A stretch of DNA of 22,103 nucleotides from Atopobium sp. (GCA_015259035.1 JABZHC010000013.1:1-22103), one strand, 5' to 3'; shown: positions 6,774 through 14,428, numbered from the stretch's first letter. Made by a program: numbers and translations. Notes: generated by a model not told the origin, from the sequence alone.

Positions 6774-7139
6774 ATGGCTGAAACAGAGCTTCGTATAGCA
6801 GGCATCGGCATCTCAAAAGATGTAATTTCAACGGTTGTCTCCGGCGCAGCTGGAAGTGTTGAAGGTGTTGCCTCCGTTGGCGGAAACGATACCCTGGCAT
6901 CCAACCTTATTAACGTCTTTACCAGCAGAAGCCTTGCTCCAGAGAAGGCTGTAGAGGCAGGTGTAGAGAATGGTCAGCTCCATCTTGGAGTTCACCTTAC
7001 CGTTTTCTATGGCTATCCTTTCACAAAGCTTGCATCTGAGGTAAGGCTTGCTGTTGCAACTGCTGTAAATGAGCAGATTGGCGTCAGCATTGCTTCCGTT
7101 GATGTTTACATTGACAGCCTTGTTTTTCCTAAGGAGTAG
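6774..7139 (+). CDS. Asp23/Gls24 (YqhY-like) family protein
   Basis: A 121-residue acidic protein after AGGGGGT (6763-6769). The sequence shows the Asp23/DUF322 pattern: an IGISKDVISTVVSGAAGSVEGVASVGG start, then LGVHLTVFYGYPFTKLASEVRLAVATAV, then a final SVDVYIDSLVF strand. No membrane segment is present. In B. subtilis the homologue YqhY sits directly upstream of nusB and has been linked to control of acetyl-CoA carboxylase. The same position here supports a YqhY-like rather than a cell-surface Asp23 role. Its partner AmaP and the accBC genes are not in the window. It is spaced two bases from nusB, so the two are co-translated. The exact role here is unknown. Confidence 0.88.
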   Translation: MAETELRIAGIGISKDVISTVVSGAAGSVEGVASVGGNDTLASNLINVFTSRSLAPEKAVEAGVENGQLHLGVHLTVFYGYPFTKLASEVRLAVATAVNEQIGVSIASVDVYIDSLVFPKE

Positions 7140-7141
7140 GC

Positions 7142-7645
7142 TTGAGCGTTAAGTTTTTTGGACGTACTCGCGCCCGTAGCCAAGCACTACAGCTTTTATT
7201 CCAGGCTGAAGCCACTAATCGCAGCGTTCTTGAGGTCCTCGACGGAGACTACACACTCTCCGAGGGACCTCTTGATGAGTATGCGCAGTCACTAGCAGTA
7301 GGAGCAGATGGCATTAGAGATGATCTTGATGACATCATTGCTGCTTACTCAAAAGACTGGGCAATTGATCGCATGCCTTCCGTAGACCGCAATCTCCTAA
7401 GAATTTCTCTTTATGAGATTCTTGAGGTTCCTGAGGTTGATGTAGCTGTTGCTATTAACGAGGTAGTTGACCTTGCTCGCGCTTACTGCGGCGATGATTC
7501 TCCTCGCTTTATTAACGGCGTTCTTGGTCGTATTGTTGATGACATTGAGGCTGGAGAAGACATTTATTCTCTGTGCCATAAGCAGTCTGCTGAGCAAGAC
7601 GTTTCTGAAGAAGAGCTAGAGAGCTCTGTGGAAGATGCAGAGTAG
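7142..7645 (+). CDS. nusB: Transcription antitermination factor NusB
   Basis: A 167-residue all-helical RNA-binding protein. It starts at TTG 7142, six bases after AAGGAG (7130-7135) at the end of the preceding gene. It has the family's FGRTRARSQALQLLFQAE N-terminus, DWAIDRMPSVDRNLLRISLYEIL in the middle, and AINEVVDLARAYCGDDSPRFINGVLG at about 100-130. NusB with NusE/S10 binds boxA and promotes antitermination of rRNA transcripts. The C-terminal 25-30 residues are an acidic tail (SEEELESSVEDAE) beyond the usual core. The next gene starts two bases after the stop. Confidence 0.96.
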   Translation: MSVKFFGRTRARSQALQLLFQAEATNRSVLEVLDGDYTLSEGPLDEYAQSLAVGADGIRDDLDDIIAAYSKDWAIDRMPSVDRNLLRISLYEILEVPEVDVAVAINEVVDLARAYCGDDSPRFINGVLGRIVDDIEAGEDIYSLCHKQSAEQDVSEEELESSVEDAE

Positions 7646-7647
7646 TC

Positions 7648-7995
7648 ATGGCAAAAATCGATACGTCTGAATATCAGAGCTTTGATCAGATAACCGCAAG
7701 ACTTGATTCAATTGTTGATCAAGTTCGCGATAAAAACGTCTCGCTGGAGCATTCTCTTGACCTCTTTGATGAGGCTATTGCTCTAGGCTCAAAGGCTGTC
7801 AACATGGTTGACACCACAGAGTTTACGCCAGAAGAGGAAGAGCGTCTGATTCAGGCTCAGGCAGCAGGGGACGCAGCTGACGCAAGCGGCACAGCGGCTG
7901 CCACTGATGAACAAGCTTCTTCTGAGCAGGTTGAGGTTTCAGCTGCAGATGAAACGTCGTCTGATGACGCGGTTTCAGAAAGCGATGAGCACTAG
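7648..7995 (+). CDS. xseB: Exodeoxyribonuclease VII small subunit with a long acidic tail
   Basis: A 115-residue protein. Residues about 10-68 match XseB: SFDQITARLDSIVDQVRD, then VSLEHSLDLFDEAIALG, then a helix with TPEEEERL. The family is normally 60-85 residues. Here a low-complexity Ala/Glu/Asp/Ser tail of nearly 50 residues is added. XseB binds the large subunit XseA to form exonuclease VII, which degrades single-stranded DNA. XseA usually lies directly upstream, but here nusB does, and no xseA is in the window. The stop overlaps the GTG of tlyA by one base (TAGTG), so translation is coupled. The core call is good; the function of the tail is unknown. Confidence 0.85.
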   Translation: MAKIDTSEYQSFDQITARLDSIVDQVRDKNVSLEHSLDLFDEAIALGSKAVNMVDTTEFTPEEEERLIQAQAAGDAADASGTAAATDEQASSEQVEVSAADETSSDDAVSESDEH

Positions 7996-8801
7996 TGGCT
8001 CAACGCATTTCTCGCCAAAGGCTCGACAAAGAGCTAGTTAGGCAAGGATTTTTCAAGGACACTCAAGCTGCATTACGTGCAATTCTTGCGGGTGATGTTT
8101 CTACGCGCGACAGAAGATTAACTTCAGCAGGAGAGCTTGTTCCTGAGGGATTGTTTCTACACGTAAAAGGTGCTATTCCATACGTGAGCCGAGGCGGACT
8201 TAAGCTCGAGCGTGCCTTTGAAGTTTTTGATTTTACGGTTCAACATAAAAAATGTTTAGATATTGGCTGTTCAACTGGTGGTTTTACCGATTGTCTGCTT
8301 CAAAATGGAGCTGCTTCGGTTACCTCGGTTGATGTTGGCTATGCGCAGTTTGATTGGTCGCTCAGAAACGACAGCAGGGTTGAACTGCTCGAACGTACAA
8401 ATATTACGTCCCTGCCAGAAATGGGCTACTCGCACGTTTTTGATGTTGCTGTGTGTGACGTATCGTTTACGTCAATCTTGTCAATTCTTCCTTCTGTTTT
8501 AGATGTTCTAGCTCCTGAAGGAGCCTTTGTTACGCTGGTCAAACCGCAGTTTGAAGCTAAGAGGGAAGAAGTGGGTGAGGGCGGTATTGTGACTGATGCC
8601 TCCGTGCGTCTGCAAACGCTGCAAAAGGTTTCCGATGCGTTTAAGGAAGCTCATATGGGTCCTTTGGGCGCGTGTGAAAGTCCTATTCACGGTGCTAAGG
8701 GTAACGTGGAATATTTACTGTTTGGACAGCTTGAGGCAGGTTCGCATGATTTGGATCTTGCTTCAGTGGTATCGAGTCATTCTGTAGAAATAGTGAAATA
8801 G
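7995..8801 (+). CDS. tlyA: TlyA family rRNA (cytidine-2'-O)-methyltransferase
   Basis: A 268-residue protein starting at GTG 7995. Residues 3-65 form an S4 RNA-binding domain (RISRQRLDKELVRQGF and later YVSRGGLKLERAF). Residues about 85-250 form an FtsJ/RrmJ-like methyltransferase with the SAM motif DIGCSTGGFTD (91-101), then SVDVGYAQFDW, CDVSFTSI and LVKPQFEAKREEVGEGGIV. TlyA proteins methylate 2'-hydroxyls of cytidines in 16S and/or 23S rRNA and set capreomycin sensitivity in mycobacteria. The old name haemolysin A is probably misleading. The gene lies in an xseB-tlyA-nadK-recN order familiar from Actinobacteria and Firmicutes. A LexA-type operator overlaps its stop codon. Confidence 0.94.
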   Translation: MAQRISRQRLDKELVRQGFFKDTQAALRAILAGDVSTRDRRLTSAGELVPEGLFLHVKGAIPYVSRGGLKLERAFEVFDFTVQHKKCLDIGCSTGGFTDCLLQNGAASVTSVDVGYAQFDWSLRNDSRVELLERTNITSLPEMGYSHVFDVAVCDVSFTSILSILPSVLDVLAPEGAFVTLVKPQFEAKREEVGEGGIVTDASVRLQTLQKVSDAFKEAHMGPLGACESPIHGAKGNVEYLLFGQLEAGSHDLDLASVVSSHSVEIVK

Positions 8802-8817
8802 AACGAATGTTCTATTT
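8796..8817. promoter_or_regulatory. LexA (SOS) operator upstream of nadK-recN
   Basis: A 22-bp near-perfect palindrome. AAATAGAAC (8796-8804) and GTTCTATTT (8809-8817) are exact reverse complements around the centre GAAT. It contains GAAC-N4-GTTC, the core of LexA boxes in Gram-positive bacteria and Actinobacteria (GAACnnnnGTTC). It overlaps the tlyA stop (8799-8801) and lies about 100 bases before nadK. Candidate -10 elements TATAGT (8830-8835) and TATACT (8844-8849) are just downstream, so bound LexA could block the promoter. RecN is an SOS gene in many bacteria, which agrees with the site. The LexA gene is not in the window. Confidence 0.8.
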
Positions 8818-8843
8818 TGTAGTATTGTTTATAGTTTTTTAGG

Positions 8844-8849
8844 TATACT
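8844..8849 (+). promoter_or_regulatory. Candidate -10 element for nadK-recN
   Basis: TATACT matches the sigma-70 -10 consensus in five of six bases and is about 27 bases downstream of the LexA operator. No convincing -35 sits 16-18 bases upstream. The alternative -10 TATAGT (8830-8835) would place the LexA box directly over the -35 region. Confidence 0.4.
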
Positions 8850-8918
8850 AAGTACATCGAATCAGACGCTTTAACTGTTTCAGTTGTGCAATCAAGCAAA
8901 ATCGGGAGAGTGGTTTGC

Positions 8919-9776
8919 GTGAAGGTACTTCTTGTTCCAAATTATTCAAGAGAAGTTGCTGTTTCTGGTGCACGTGAACTTGAAGAATGGCTCTTTGAGC
9001 AGGGCTGTGATGTTCAATGGGCACACGATAAAAAGCTGTTCCCGGATAAAGTTGTAGATTGTTCTGATTGCCAGCTTGTTATTTCTCTTGGTGGAGACGG
9101 AACGCTTCTGAGGGCCGCCAAAATTATTGAGTATTCAGAAATTCCAATTTTGGGCATCTCTTATGGTCACCTTGGCTTTTTAACCAGTGCAACTCCTCAT
9201 CAAATGATTGAGATGGTAGCTGATGCTCTTGCTGGAGAGCTCCACGTATCTAGAAGAGCAACACTTGCAATAGAAACAGAGTATGAGCTTCCATCTGGAG
9301 AAACTTACGTCGAGAAGACCTTCTCGCTCAATGATTTTGCAGTTTCCAGAGGTGGAGCAGGCGATATGGTTGAGTTTACAGTTTCTGTATCAGGCAACCA
9401 TATTGATAAGCTTCGCGGTGATGGTTTTGTTGTTAGTACAGCAACTGGATCCACCGGCTATGCTCTTGCTGCTGGTGGCCCTATTGTTACACCAGAGTTC
9501 TCGGGAATGGTTTGCGTGCCAATCGCACCACATACTATTTTGGCTCGTGCATTCCTTACCTCTCCTTCTGATGTGGTTGAAATTACCATGTCAAAAGATA
9601 GGCCGGCGACATGTCACTTCTTCTCTGATGGGCAAAACATTAAGCATCCAGAAGAGGGTGTGGCTACCAAAGCTCGTATTAGCCGTGGACCAGGAGATAT
9701 CATTCTGCTTGATAGAAGTGCTGATAGTTTCTATCGTTCAGTTTCTCGTGTATTTTACGGTAAAACTGGTCAGTAA
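8919..9776 (+). CDS. nadK: NAD kinase
   Basis: A 285-residue cytoplasmic enzyme that makes NADP+ from NAD+ using ATP or polyphosphate. I chose GTG 8919, ten bases after GGGAG (8904-8908). It gives the usual MKVLLVPN start; the in-frame GTG at 8886 would add 11 atypical residues. The catalytic GGDGTLLRA motif is at 58-66 with D60. The LNDFAVSRG segment and the TATGSTGYALAAGGP motif follow in the normal order, and a GDIILLDRS strand lies near the C-terminus. It is the first gene after the LexA operator and is followed 11 bases later by recN, so NADP synthesis may rise in the SOS response. nadK-recN adjacency is common, so co-inheritance alone could also explain it. Confidence 0.95.
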   Translation: MKVLLVPNYSREVAVSGARELEEWLFEQGCDVQWAHDKKLFPDKVVDCSDCQLVISLGGDGTLLRAAKIIEYSEIPILGISYGHLGFLTSATPHQMIEMVADALAGELHVSRRATLAIETEYELPSGETYVEKTFSLNDFAVSRGGAGDMVEFTVSVSGNHIDKLRGDGFVVSTATGSTGYALAAGGPIVTPEFSGMVCVPIAPHTILARAFLTSPSDVVEITMSKDRPATCHFFSDGQNIKHPEEGVATKARISRGPGDIILLDRSADSFYRSVSRVFYGKTGQ

Positions 9777-9787
9777 GCAGGTCATAT

Positions 9788-11419
9788 ATGCTTGATGAAC
9801 TTCGCGTGCAAAATGTTGCACTTATTGAAGACGCTTCTCTTGCACCCGCCTCAGGTTTAACTGTTTTAACAGGAGAGACAGGTGCTGGTAAAACCGCTCT
9901 TTTATCTTCCATTAAGCTCTTAGTAGGAGAGCGTGCGGATGCTTCTGCAGTAAGAGAAGGAACAGACGCTCTTAGGGTTGAGGCACGCTTTTTTACCTCG
10001 CCAGAAGATCAAGAGGGAATTGTAGTCTCTAGAAAAGTCTCTGCTGATGGCAGAGGCAGAGTAGAGATTGATGGCCACATGGCATCAGTTAAAGAACTGG
10101 CCGGAGGTATTGGAACATCAATTGATCTGTGTGGTCAGCATGAGCATCAAAGGCTGCTTGACGTAAAGAACCATGTCAGCATGTTGGACGCATGGATTGG
10201 ATCAGATATTCAATCTTGTCAGACAGAGTATGTAGACGCTCTTCATGCTTACCATGCTGCAGTCGCTGAACTTCAACGAGTTATTGAAGTAAGCCAGTCT
10301 AGCAATGCAAAGATTGATGAAGCGGCATTTCTTGTTCAAAGAATTGATGAGGTCTCTCCTAAAGAAGGGGAGTTAGAAGACCTAGAAGAGCAACTTCCTC
10401 GGTTTGAACACGCAGAGGCTCTCCTTCAAGCTGCAGGAGGAACACATGAGTTGCTCTCAGGAGATGAGGGCGTTATTGATTCTCTCTCTGATGCAGTTCA
10501 GATGCTTCAAAGTGCTGCAACGTTTGATGCTACGCTAGGTAATTATGCAGAGTCTCTTTCAAGCGCACTTATAGAGATTGAGGATGTTTCTTCAGAGCTC
10601 AGAAGCTATGTTGGATCTCTCGATTTTGATGAAGAAGCACTTGAAGAGATGCAAAGTCGTATGGCTCGTCTTCAGGGTCTTATGAGAACGTATGGCCCTG
10701 GTATGAAAGATGTATTTAAGAAATACCAGGTAGCTCAAAACCTTCTTGAGGTTACAAGAGACACAGAAAAGCTTGTCCGTGAGGCACAGGCAGAAGTAGA
10801 TAAAGCAAAAGAAACTCTTACCGTAAAGGCTCAGGCACTTAAAAAGGTTCGTGTTGCTGCAGCTCCAAAACTTTGTGATGCTGTTACTAAGCAAATGAGT
10901 CATCTGCAGATGGGTTCAGCTCAGATTGAATTGAACTTTGAAGATCTTCCTTTTGAGCAGTGGAATAAAGTTGGTTCTACAAAGATTGAGCTTATGTACA
11001 AGCCTTCAGCTCAGATGACTGCTCGTCCGCTTAGAAAAATTGCCTCTGGTGGTGAGGTTTCTCGCGTCATGCTTGCATGCAAAGTGGTTCTAGGAGAGTC
11101 TGACGTCTGCGATACGCTTGTATTTGATGAGGTTGACGCTGGTGTTGGTGGAGCTACTGCCGTTGCTCTTGCAGAGGTTTTAGCGCAGCTTGCTAAAACA
11201 CATCAGGTGATTGTGGTAACTCACTTGCCACAGGTTGCTGTTATGGCCTCTAAACAGTATGTAGTCTCAAAGACAGAAGAACATAACGCGCTCCCTATAA
11301 CTTCTCTTACAGAGGTTTCTGGTACTCAGAGAGAAGAAGAGATTGCACGCATGCTTTCAGGCTCTATAACTGAGGCTTCTTTGGCTCACGCGCATGAGTT
11401 GCTGTCAGAAGCCCGCTAG
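9788..11419 (+). CDS. recN: DNA repair protein RecN
   Basis: A 543-residue SMC-like ATPase of normal length. Walker A is GETGAGKT at residues 29-36. The ABC signature region reads KIASGGEVSRVML, Walker B is VFDEVDAGVGG, and a VVTHLPQVA switch motif follows. Between them lie two long helical regions (about 150-340) that form the RecN coiled coil. RecN is recruited early to double-strand breaks and helps RecA-dependent repair, holding DNA ends or sister chromatids together. It is separated from nadK by 11 bases and shares its LexA-controlled promoter. No terminator is evident after the stop in the 134-base gap to pyrG. Confidence 0.96.
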   Translation: MLDELRVQNVALIEDASLAPASGLTVLTGETGAGKTALLSSIKLLVGERADASAVREGTDALRVEARFFTSPEDQEGIVVSRKVSADGRGRVEIDGHMASVKELAGGIGTSIDLCGQHEHQRLLDVKNHVSMLDAWIGSDIQSCQTEYVDALHAYHAAVAELQRVIEVSQSSNAKIDEAAFLVQRIDEVSPKEGELEDLEEQLPRFEHAEALLQAAGGTHELLSGDEGVIDSLSDAVQMLQSAATFDATLGNYAESLSSALIEIEDVSSELRSYVGSLDFDEEALEEMQSRMARLQGLMRTYGPGMKDVFKKYQVAQNLLEVTRDTEKLVREAQAEVDKAKETLTVKAQALKKVRVAAAPKLCDAVTKQMSHLQMGSAQIELNFEDLPFEQWNKVGSTKIELMYKPSAQMTARPLRKIASGGEVSRVMLACKVVLGESDVCDTLVFDEVDAGVGGATAVALAEVLAQLAKTHQVIVVTHLPQVAVMASKQYVVSKTEEHNALPITSLTEVSGTQREEEIARMLSGSITEASLAHAHELLSEAR

Positions 11420-11509
11420 ATTTTTCAGAACTATATGGACATAACAATGTATTTGTTTGGAGATTAAATTTCTCGGCACTATGGGCCTTAAAGCGGAATA
11501 ATATAAAGA

Positions 11510-11545
11510 CCCGTAGAAATGTAATTGGCTAATCTTACCTACGGG
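11510..11545 (+). promoter_or_regulatory. pyrG leader hairpin that pairs part of the ribosome binding site
   Basis: CCCGTAG (11510-11516) pairs with CTACGGG (11539-11545). Inside, GTAATT (11521-11526) pairs with AAT (11531-11533) and TAC (11536-11538) around a GGCT tetraloop, leaving bulges AAAT and CT. This gives 13 pairs. The right arm includes the first three bases of the GGGAG ribosome binding site (11543-11547), six bases before the pyrG ATG. A likely -10 (TAATAT 11499-11504 or TATAAA 11502-11507) would put the mRNA start at or near the left arm. This suggests translational control of CTP synthase. It was read by eye, without an energy calculation. Confidence 0.45.
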
Positions 11546-11553
11546 AGTAATCC

Positions 11554-13203
11554 ATGACCAAGCACATATTTGTAACAGGTGGCGTTGTTTCTTCTCTTGG
11601 AAAAGGAATCACTGCTGCATCTCTCGGCCGACTTCTTAAGGCTCGTGGCTATAAGGTCATGATGCAAAAAGCTGACCCATATCTCAATGTTGACCCAGGC
11701 ACTATGAGTCCTTTCCAGCATGGTGAGGTTTTTGTCACTGAGGACGGTAAAGAGACTGACCTTGACCTTGGTCATTATGAGCGCTTTATTGACGAGAATC
11801 TTACCAGGGAGTCTAACTTCACCACTGGTCTCATTTATCAGTCTTTGATTCAGCGTGAGCGCGCTGGAGACTTCCTTGGCGGTACAGTTCAGGTAATTCC
11901 TCATGTAACTGATGCAATTAAGGCTCGTTTTGCTCGCATTGAAGAGGTTACTAATGCTGATGTAGTCATCACAGAGCTTGGCGGCACTATTGGTGATATT
12001 GAGTCTCAGCCTTTTGTTGAGGCAATTCGCCAGTTTAGAAAAGAGCGTGGCGCAAGCAACGTTGCTATTATTCACGTGAGCCTTGTTCCTTATATTGCTG
12101 CTGCTCATGAGGTTAAGACTAAGCCTACGCAGCACTCCGTAAAAGAGCTTCGTTCCCTTGGTATTCAGCCAGACTTTATCGTGTGCCGTTCTAGCCATTC
12201 TGTGGATGAATCTATTCGCGAGAAAATCGCTAATTTCTGCGATGTTGATGCAGATTGCGTTTTTGAGAACAATGATCTGCCTTCAATTTACGATGTTCCA
12301 GCACATCTGGCAGCACAGGGATTTGACAAAAAGGTACTTGAGCGTCTTGGTCTTGAAGTCCGTCCAAGTGATCTTGGCGGCTGGGAAGCATTTACTACCG
12401 CTATGCATAAGGCAAATGCGCTTGAAGACACAACAAGAATTTATGTTGTCGGCAAGTATACGCAGCTGCCTGATGCCTACCTTTCTGTTATTGAGGCACT
12501 TCACCACTCTGGTATTTTCTATGGCAGGCACGTTGATATCCGCCTGGTAAATGGTGAAGAGCTGACAGAAGAAGACGTAGAGCAGGAGCTTGCCGGTGCG
12601 GACGGCATTTTGGTTCCTGGCGGCTTTGGTCTTCGCGGTGTAGAGGGCAAGATGGTTGCTATTCGTCGCGCTCGTGAGCTCAAGATTCCTTACCTTGGTG
12701 TTTGCCTTGGTATGCAGATGGCTGTTACTGAGTTTGCTCGTGACGTCTGCGGCATGGAGGGCGCAAATTCAGCAGAGTTTGGTCCAGATACTCCATACCC
12801 TGTCATCGATCTTATGCCTGATCAGGAGGATATTACTGACAAGGGCGGCACCATGCGCCTTGGTTCTTATCCTTGCAAGGTTGTTGAGGGAACTCTTGCA
12901 CACGAGGCATATGGCAACAACTTGGTTTATGAGCGTCATCGTCACCGCTATGAGGTAAGCAACGTATTCCGTAATCAGCTTGTTGAGGCTGGTCTGGTCG
13001 TTTCTGGTATTTCTCCAGATGACCGCCTTGTTGAGATGATTGAGCTTCCAGAGTCTGTTCACCCTTGGTTTGTTGCAAGTCAGGCACACCCAGAGTTTAA
13101 GAGCCGTCCAACTCATCCTGCACCTTTGTTCCGTGAGTTTGCACGTGCAGCAATCGCTCATCATGAGGGTGTTGACCGTCATGATGTAAACCAGACTCTC
13201 TAA
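11554..13203 (+). CDS. pyrG: CTP synthase
   Basis: A 549-residue enzyme that converts UTP to CTP with ATP and glutamine. The synthetase domain (1-270) starts with HIFVTGGVVSSLGKGI, its P-loop, and has DPYLNVDPGTMSP and the GGTIGDIESQPF loop. The class I glutamine amidotransferase domain (about 290-540) carries Cys384 in LGVCLGMQ and the His512/Glu514 pair in SQAHPEF. The VPGGFGLRG oxyanion region is present. The full length and all catalytic residues indicate an active enzyme. The leader has a hairpin over its ribosome binding site and a possible promoter about 50 bases upstream. It is followed 28 bases later by xerD, probably in one transcript. Confidence 0.97.
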   Translation: MTKHIFVTGGVVSSLGKGITAASLGRLLKARGYKVMMQKADPYLNVDPGTMSPFQHGEVFVTEDGKETDLDLGHYERFIDENLTRESNFTTGLIYQSLIQRERAGDFLGGTVQVIPHVTDAIKARFARIEEVTNADVVITELGGTIGDIESQPFVEAIRQFRKERGASNVAIIHVSLVPYIAAAHEVKTKPTQHSVKELRSLGIQPDFIVCRSSHSVDESIREKIANFCDVDADCVFENNDLPSIYDVPAHLAAQGFDKKVLERLGLEVRPSDLGGWEAFTTAMHKANALEDTTRIYVVGKYTQLPDAYLSVIEALHHSGIFYGRHVDIRLVNGEELTEEDVEQELAGADGILVPGGFGLRGVEGKMVAIRRARELKIPYLGVCLGMQMAVTEFARDVCGMEGANSAEFGPDTPYPVIDLMPDQEDITDKGGTMRLGSYPCKVVEGTLAHEAYGNNLVYERHRHRYEVSNVFRNQLVEAGLVVSGISPDDRLVEMIELPESVHPWFVASQAHPEFKSRPTHPAPLFREFARAAIAHHEGVDRHDVNQTL

Positions 13204-13231
13204 GCAGAATTTTTACTAGGGAAGAATACTT

Positions 13232-14140
13232 ATGGACCTCGCTCAGGCGCGTACAGAATTTTTAGCGTACGTTGCTGTTGAGCGAGGTCTTTCTGTAAAT
13301 ACGCTTGATGCCTATACCAGAGATTTAGAGGGTTATTTGCTTTGGCTGAATGGCAAAAAGATTACTTTGCCCAATCAGGTGACTCGCTCCGATGTTGAAG
13401 AGTACATAGGCTCTCTTAGAGATTTAGGAATGGCTCCAGCTTCGGTTGAGCGCCACACTGCGGCACTTAGAAACTTCCATAAGTTTATGGCTGTTGAGCA
13501 AATTTGTGAGTCATCTCCAGCTGAAGATTTACCTACCGCAGCAAGAATTCAAAGGCTTCCTGATGTTATCTCTCAAGAAAAGGCAGAAGAGCTGCTTGAT
13601 CAGCCATTTCCTAATTCGCCTCTAGGCATTCGAGATAGAGCCATACTTGAGCTGCTGTATGGGTGTGGGCTTCGTGTGTCAGAGCTTTGCGATCTTGAGG
13701 TTCGAGGTGTCCTTCTAGAAGATGAACTCTTGCGTGTTTTTGGTAAGGGTTCCAAAGAGCGCGTAGTCCCTGTGTTGGGCTCTGCGCATCGTGCACTTAA
13801 AACATACCTTTATGATGCTCGTTCGCTTTTGCTTAAGCACGGTCAGGTGTCTGAGGTGTTTGTAAACGCCAGAGGTGGACGCATTTCTCGCCAGTCGGTA
13901 CATAAACTGGTGGCAAATTACGGCAGGGTAGTGGGGATTGAAGGTTTGCATCCTCACACACTGCGCCACAGTTTTGCCACACACCTTCTAGAGGGTGGCG
14001 CTGATCTTCGCTCGGTGCAGGAGCTTTTGGGACACGTTGATATTTCAACCACGCAGCTCTATACGCACGTAGATAGGTCGCACATTAGAGACGTGTACCT
14101 TGAGGCTCACCCAAGAGCTCACGTTCATGTGGACAAATAA
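13232..14140 (+). CDS. xerD: Site-specific tyrosine recombinase XerD
   Basis: A 302-residue recombinase with AGGGAAG before the ATG. Residues 1-90 form the core-binding domain (SAM-like, FLAYVAVERGLSVNTLDAYTRDL). Residues about 108-300 are the catalytic domain. All active-site residues are visible at spacings very close to E. coli XerD: R148 (GCGLRVSEL), K172 (GKGSKERVVP), H242 and R245 (HTLRHSFATH), H268 (GHVDI) and nucleophile Y277 (QLYTHV). XerCD resolve chromosome dimers at dif. A conserved chromosomal setting between pyrG and the dcw cluster and the absence of any mobile-element remnants argue against a phage integrase. The family often makes XerC and XerD hard to separate, so the D assignment is likely but not certain. 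Confidence 0.9.
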   Translation: MDLAQARTEFLAYVAVERGLSVNTLDAYTRDLEGYLLWLNGKKITLPNQVTRSDVEEYIGSLRDLGMAPASVERHTAALRNFHKFMAVEQICESSPAEDLPTAARIQRLPDVISQEKAEELLDQPFPNSPLGIRDRAILELLYGCGLRVSELCDLEVRGVLLEDELLRVFGKGSKERVVPVLGSAHRALKTYLYDARSLLLKHGQVSEVFVNARGGRISRQSVHKLVANYGRVVGIEGLHPHTLRHSFATHLLEGGADLRSVQELLGHVDISTTQLYTHVDRSHIRDVYLEAHPRAHVHVDK

Positions 14141-14157
14141 TCGCGCTTGACGCAAGC

Positions 14158-14194
14158 GTGGGACAAGTGTGGGACAGGTGTGGGGCAAAGTGGT
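14158..14194 (+). repeat. Upstream GTGGG direct-repeat array (possible second MraZ-type site)
   Basis: GTGGG occurs at 14158-14162, 14169-14173 and 14180-14184, and GTGG at 14190-14193. Periods are 11, 11 and 10 bases. The first two full units read GTGGGACAAGT and GTGGGACAGGT. E. coli MraZ recognises TGGG-type direct repeats at about 10-bp spacing, so this could be a MraZ-like array. The 11-base period and its position before a terminator and 390 bases from mraZ make this uncertain. Confidence 0.5.
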
Positions 14195-14318
14195 GACTTC
14201 GTAAAAGCAAGACGAAGGTTTTGTTTGAGTAACGTGTGATTTTCGCCACGAGTTCACCACAATTTCCTCAAAAATTTTTACTTCATAAAAAATTTAATAA
14301 ATCGTGTCTAAGACTAAG

Positions 14319-14351
14319 AAAATCCGTTCTTTTGTAGTTCGGATTTTTTTA
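14319..14351 (+). terminator. Intrinsic terminator between xerD and the dcw promoter
   Basis: AAAATCCG (14319-14326) pairs perfectly with CGGATTTT (14340-14347) around a 13-base loop, and the T-run continues to 14350. It lies 180 bases after the xerD stop and insulates the dcw cluster from pyrG-xerD. Confidence 0.85.
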
Positions 14352-14428
14352 AACACTACATATTGTGGTCAAAATGTCATATCTCATATCTTTGTTAAAC
14401 CCCAGCTAGACCATAAGAAAAATACTTG

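Noticed and set aside
7995..8801. Haemolysin/virulence function for tlyA
   Set aside because: S4 plus FtsJ-like methyltransferase domains point to rRNA methylation; the old name is not evidence of toxin activity.
11483..11486. GGGC as a start site for B. subtilis-type pyrG control by G addition
   Set aside because: No -10 lies at the right distance upstream and no matching C/U-rich terminator follows; the better -10 is further downstream.
11539..12198. 219-residue antisense frame over pyrG
   Set aside because: Shadow of a certain CTP synthase gene with no supporting features.
13232..14140. Tyrosine recombinase as a phage or integrative-element integrase
   Set aside because: Active-site spacing matches XerD closely and it sits between pyrG and the dcw cluster with no attachment repeats or mobile genes.
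14141..14157. CGCTT/AAGCG stem after xerD as its terminator
   Set aside because: Only five pairs and no T-run; the stem at 14319-14350 is far better.
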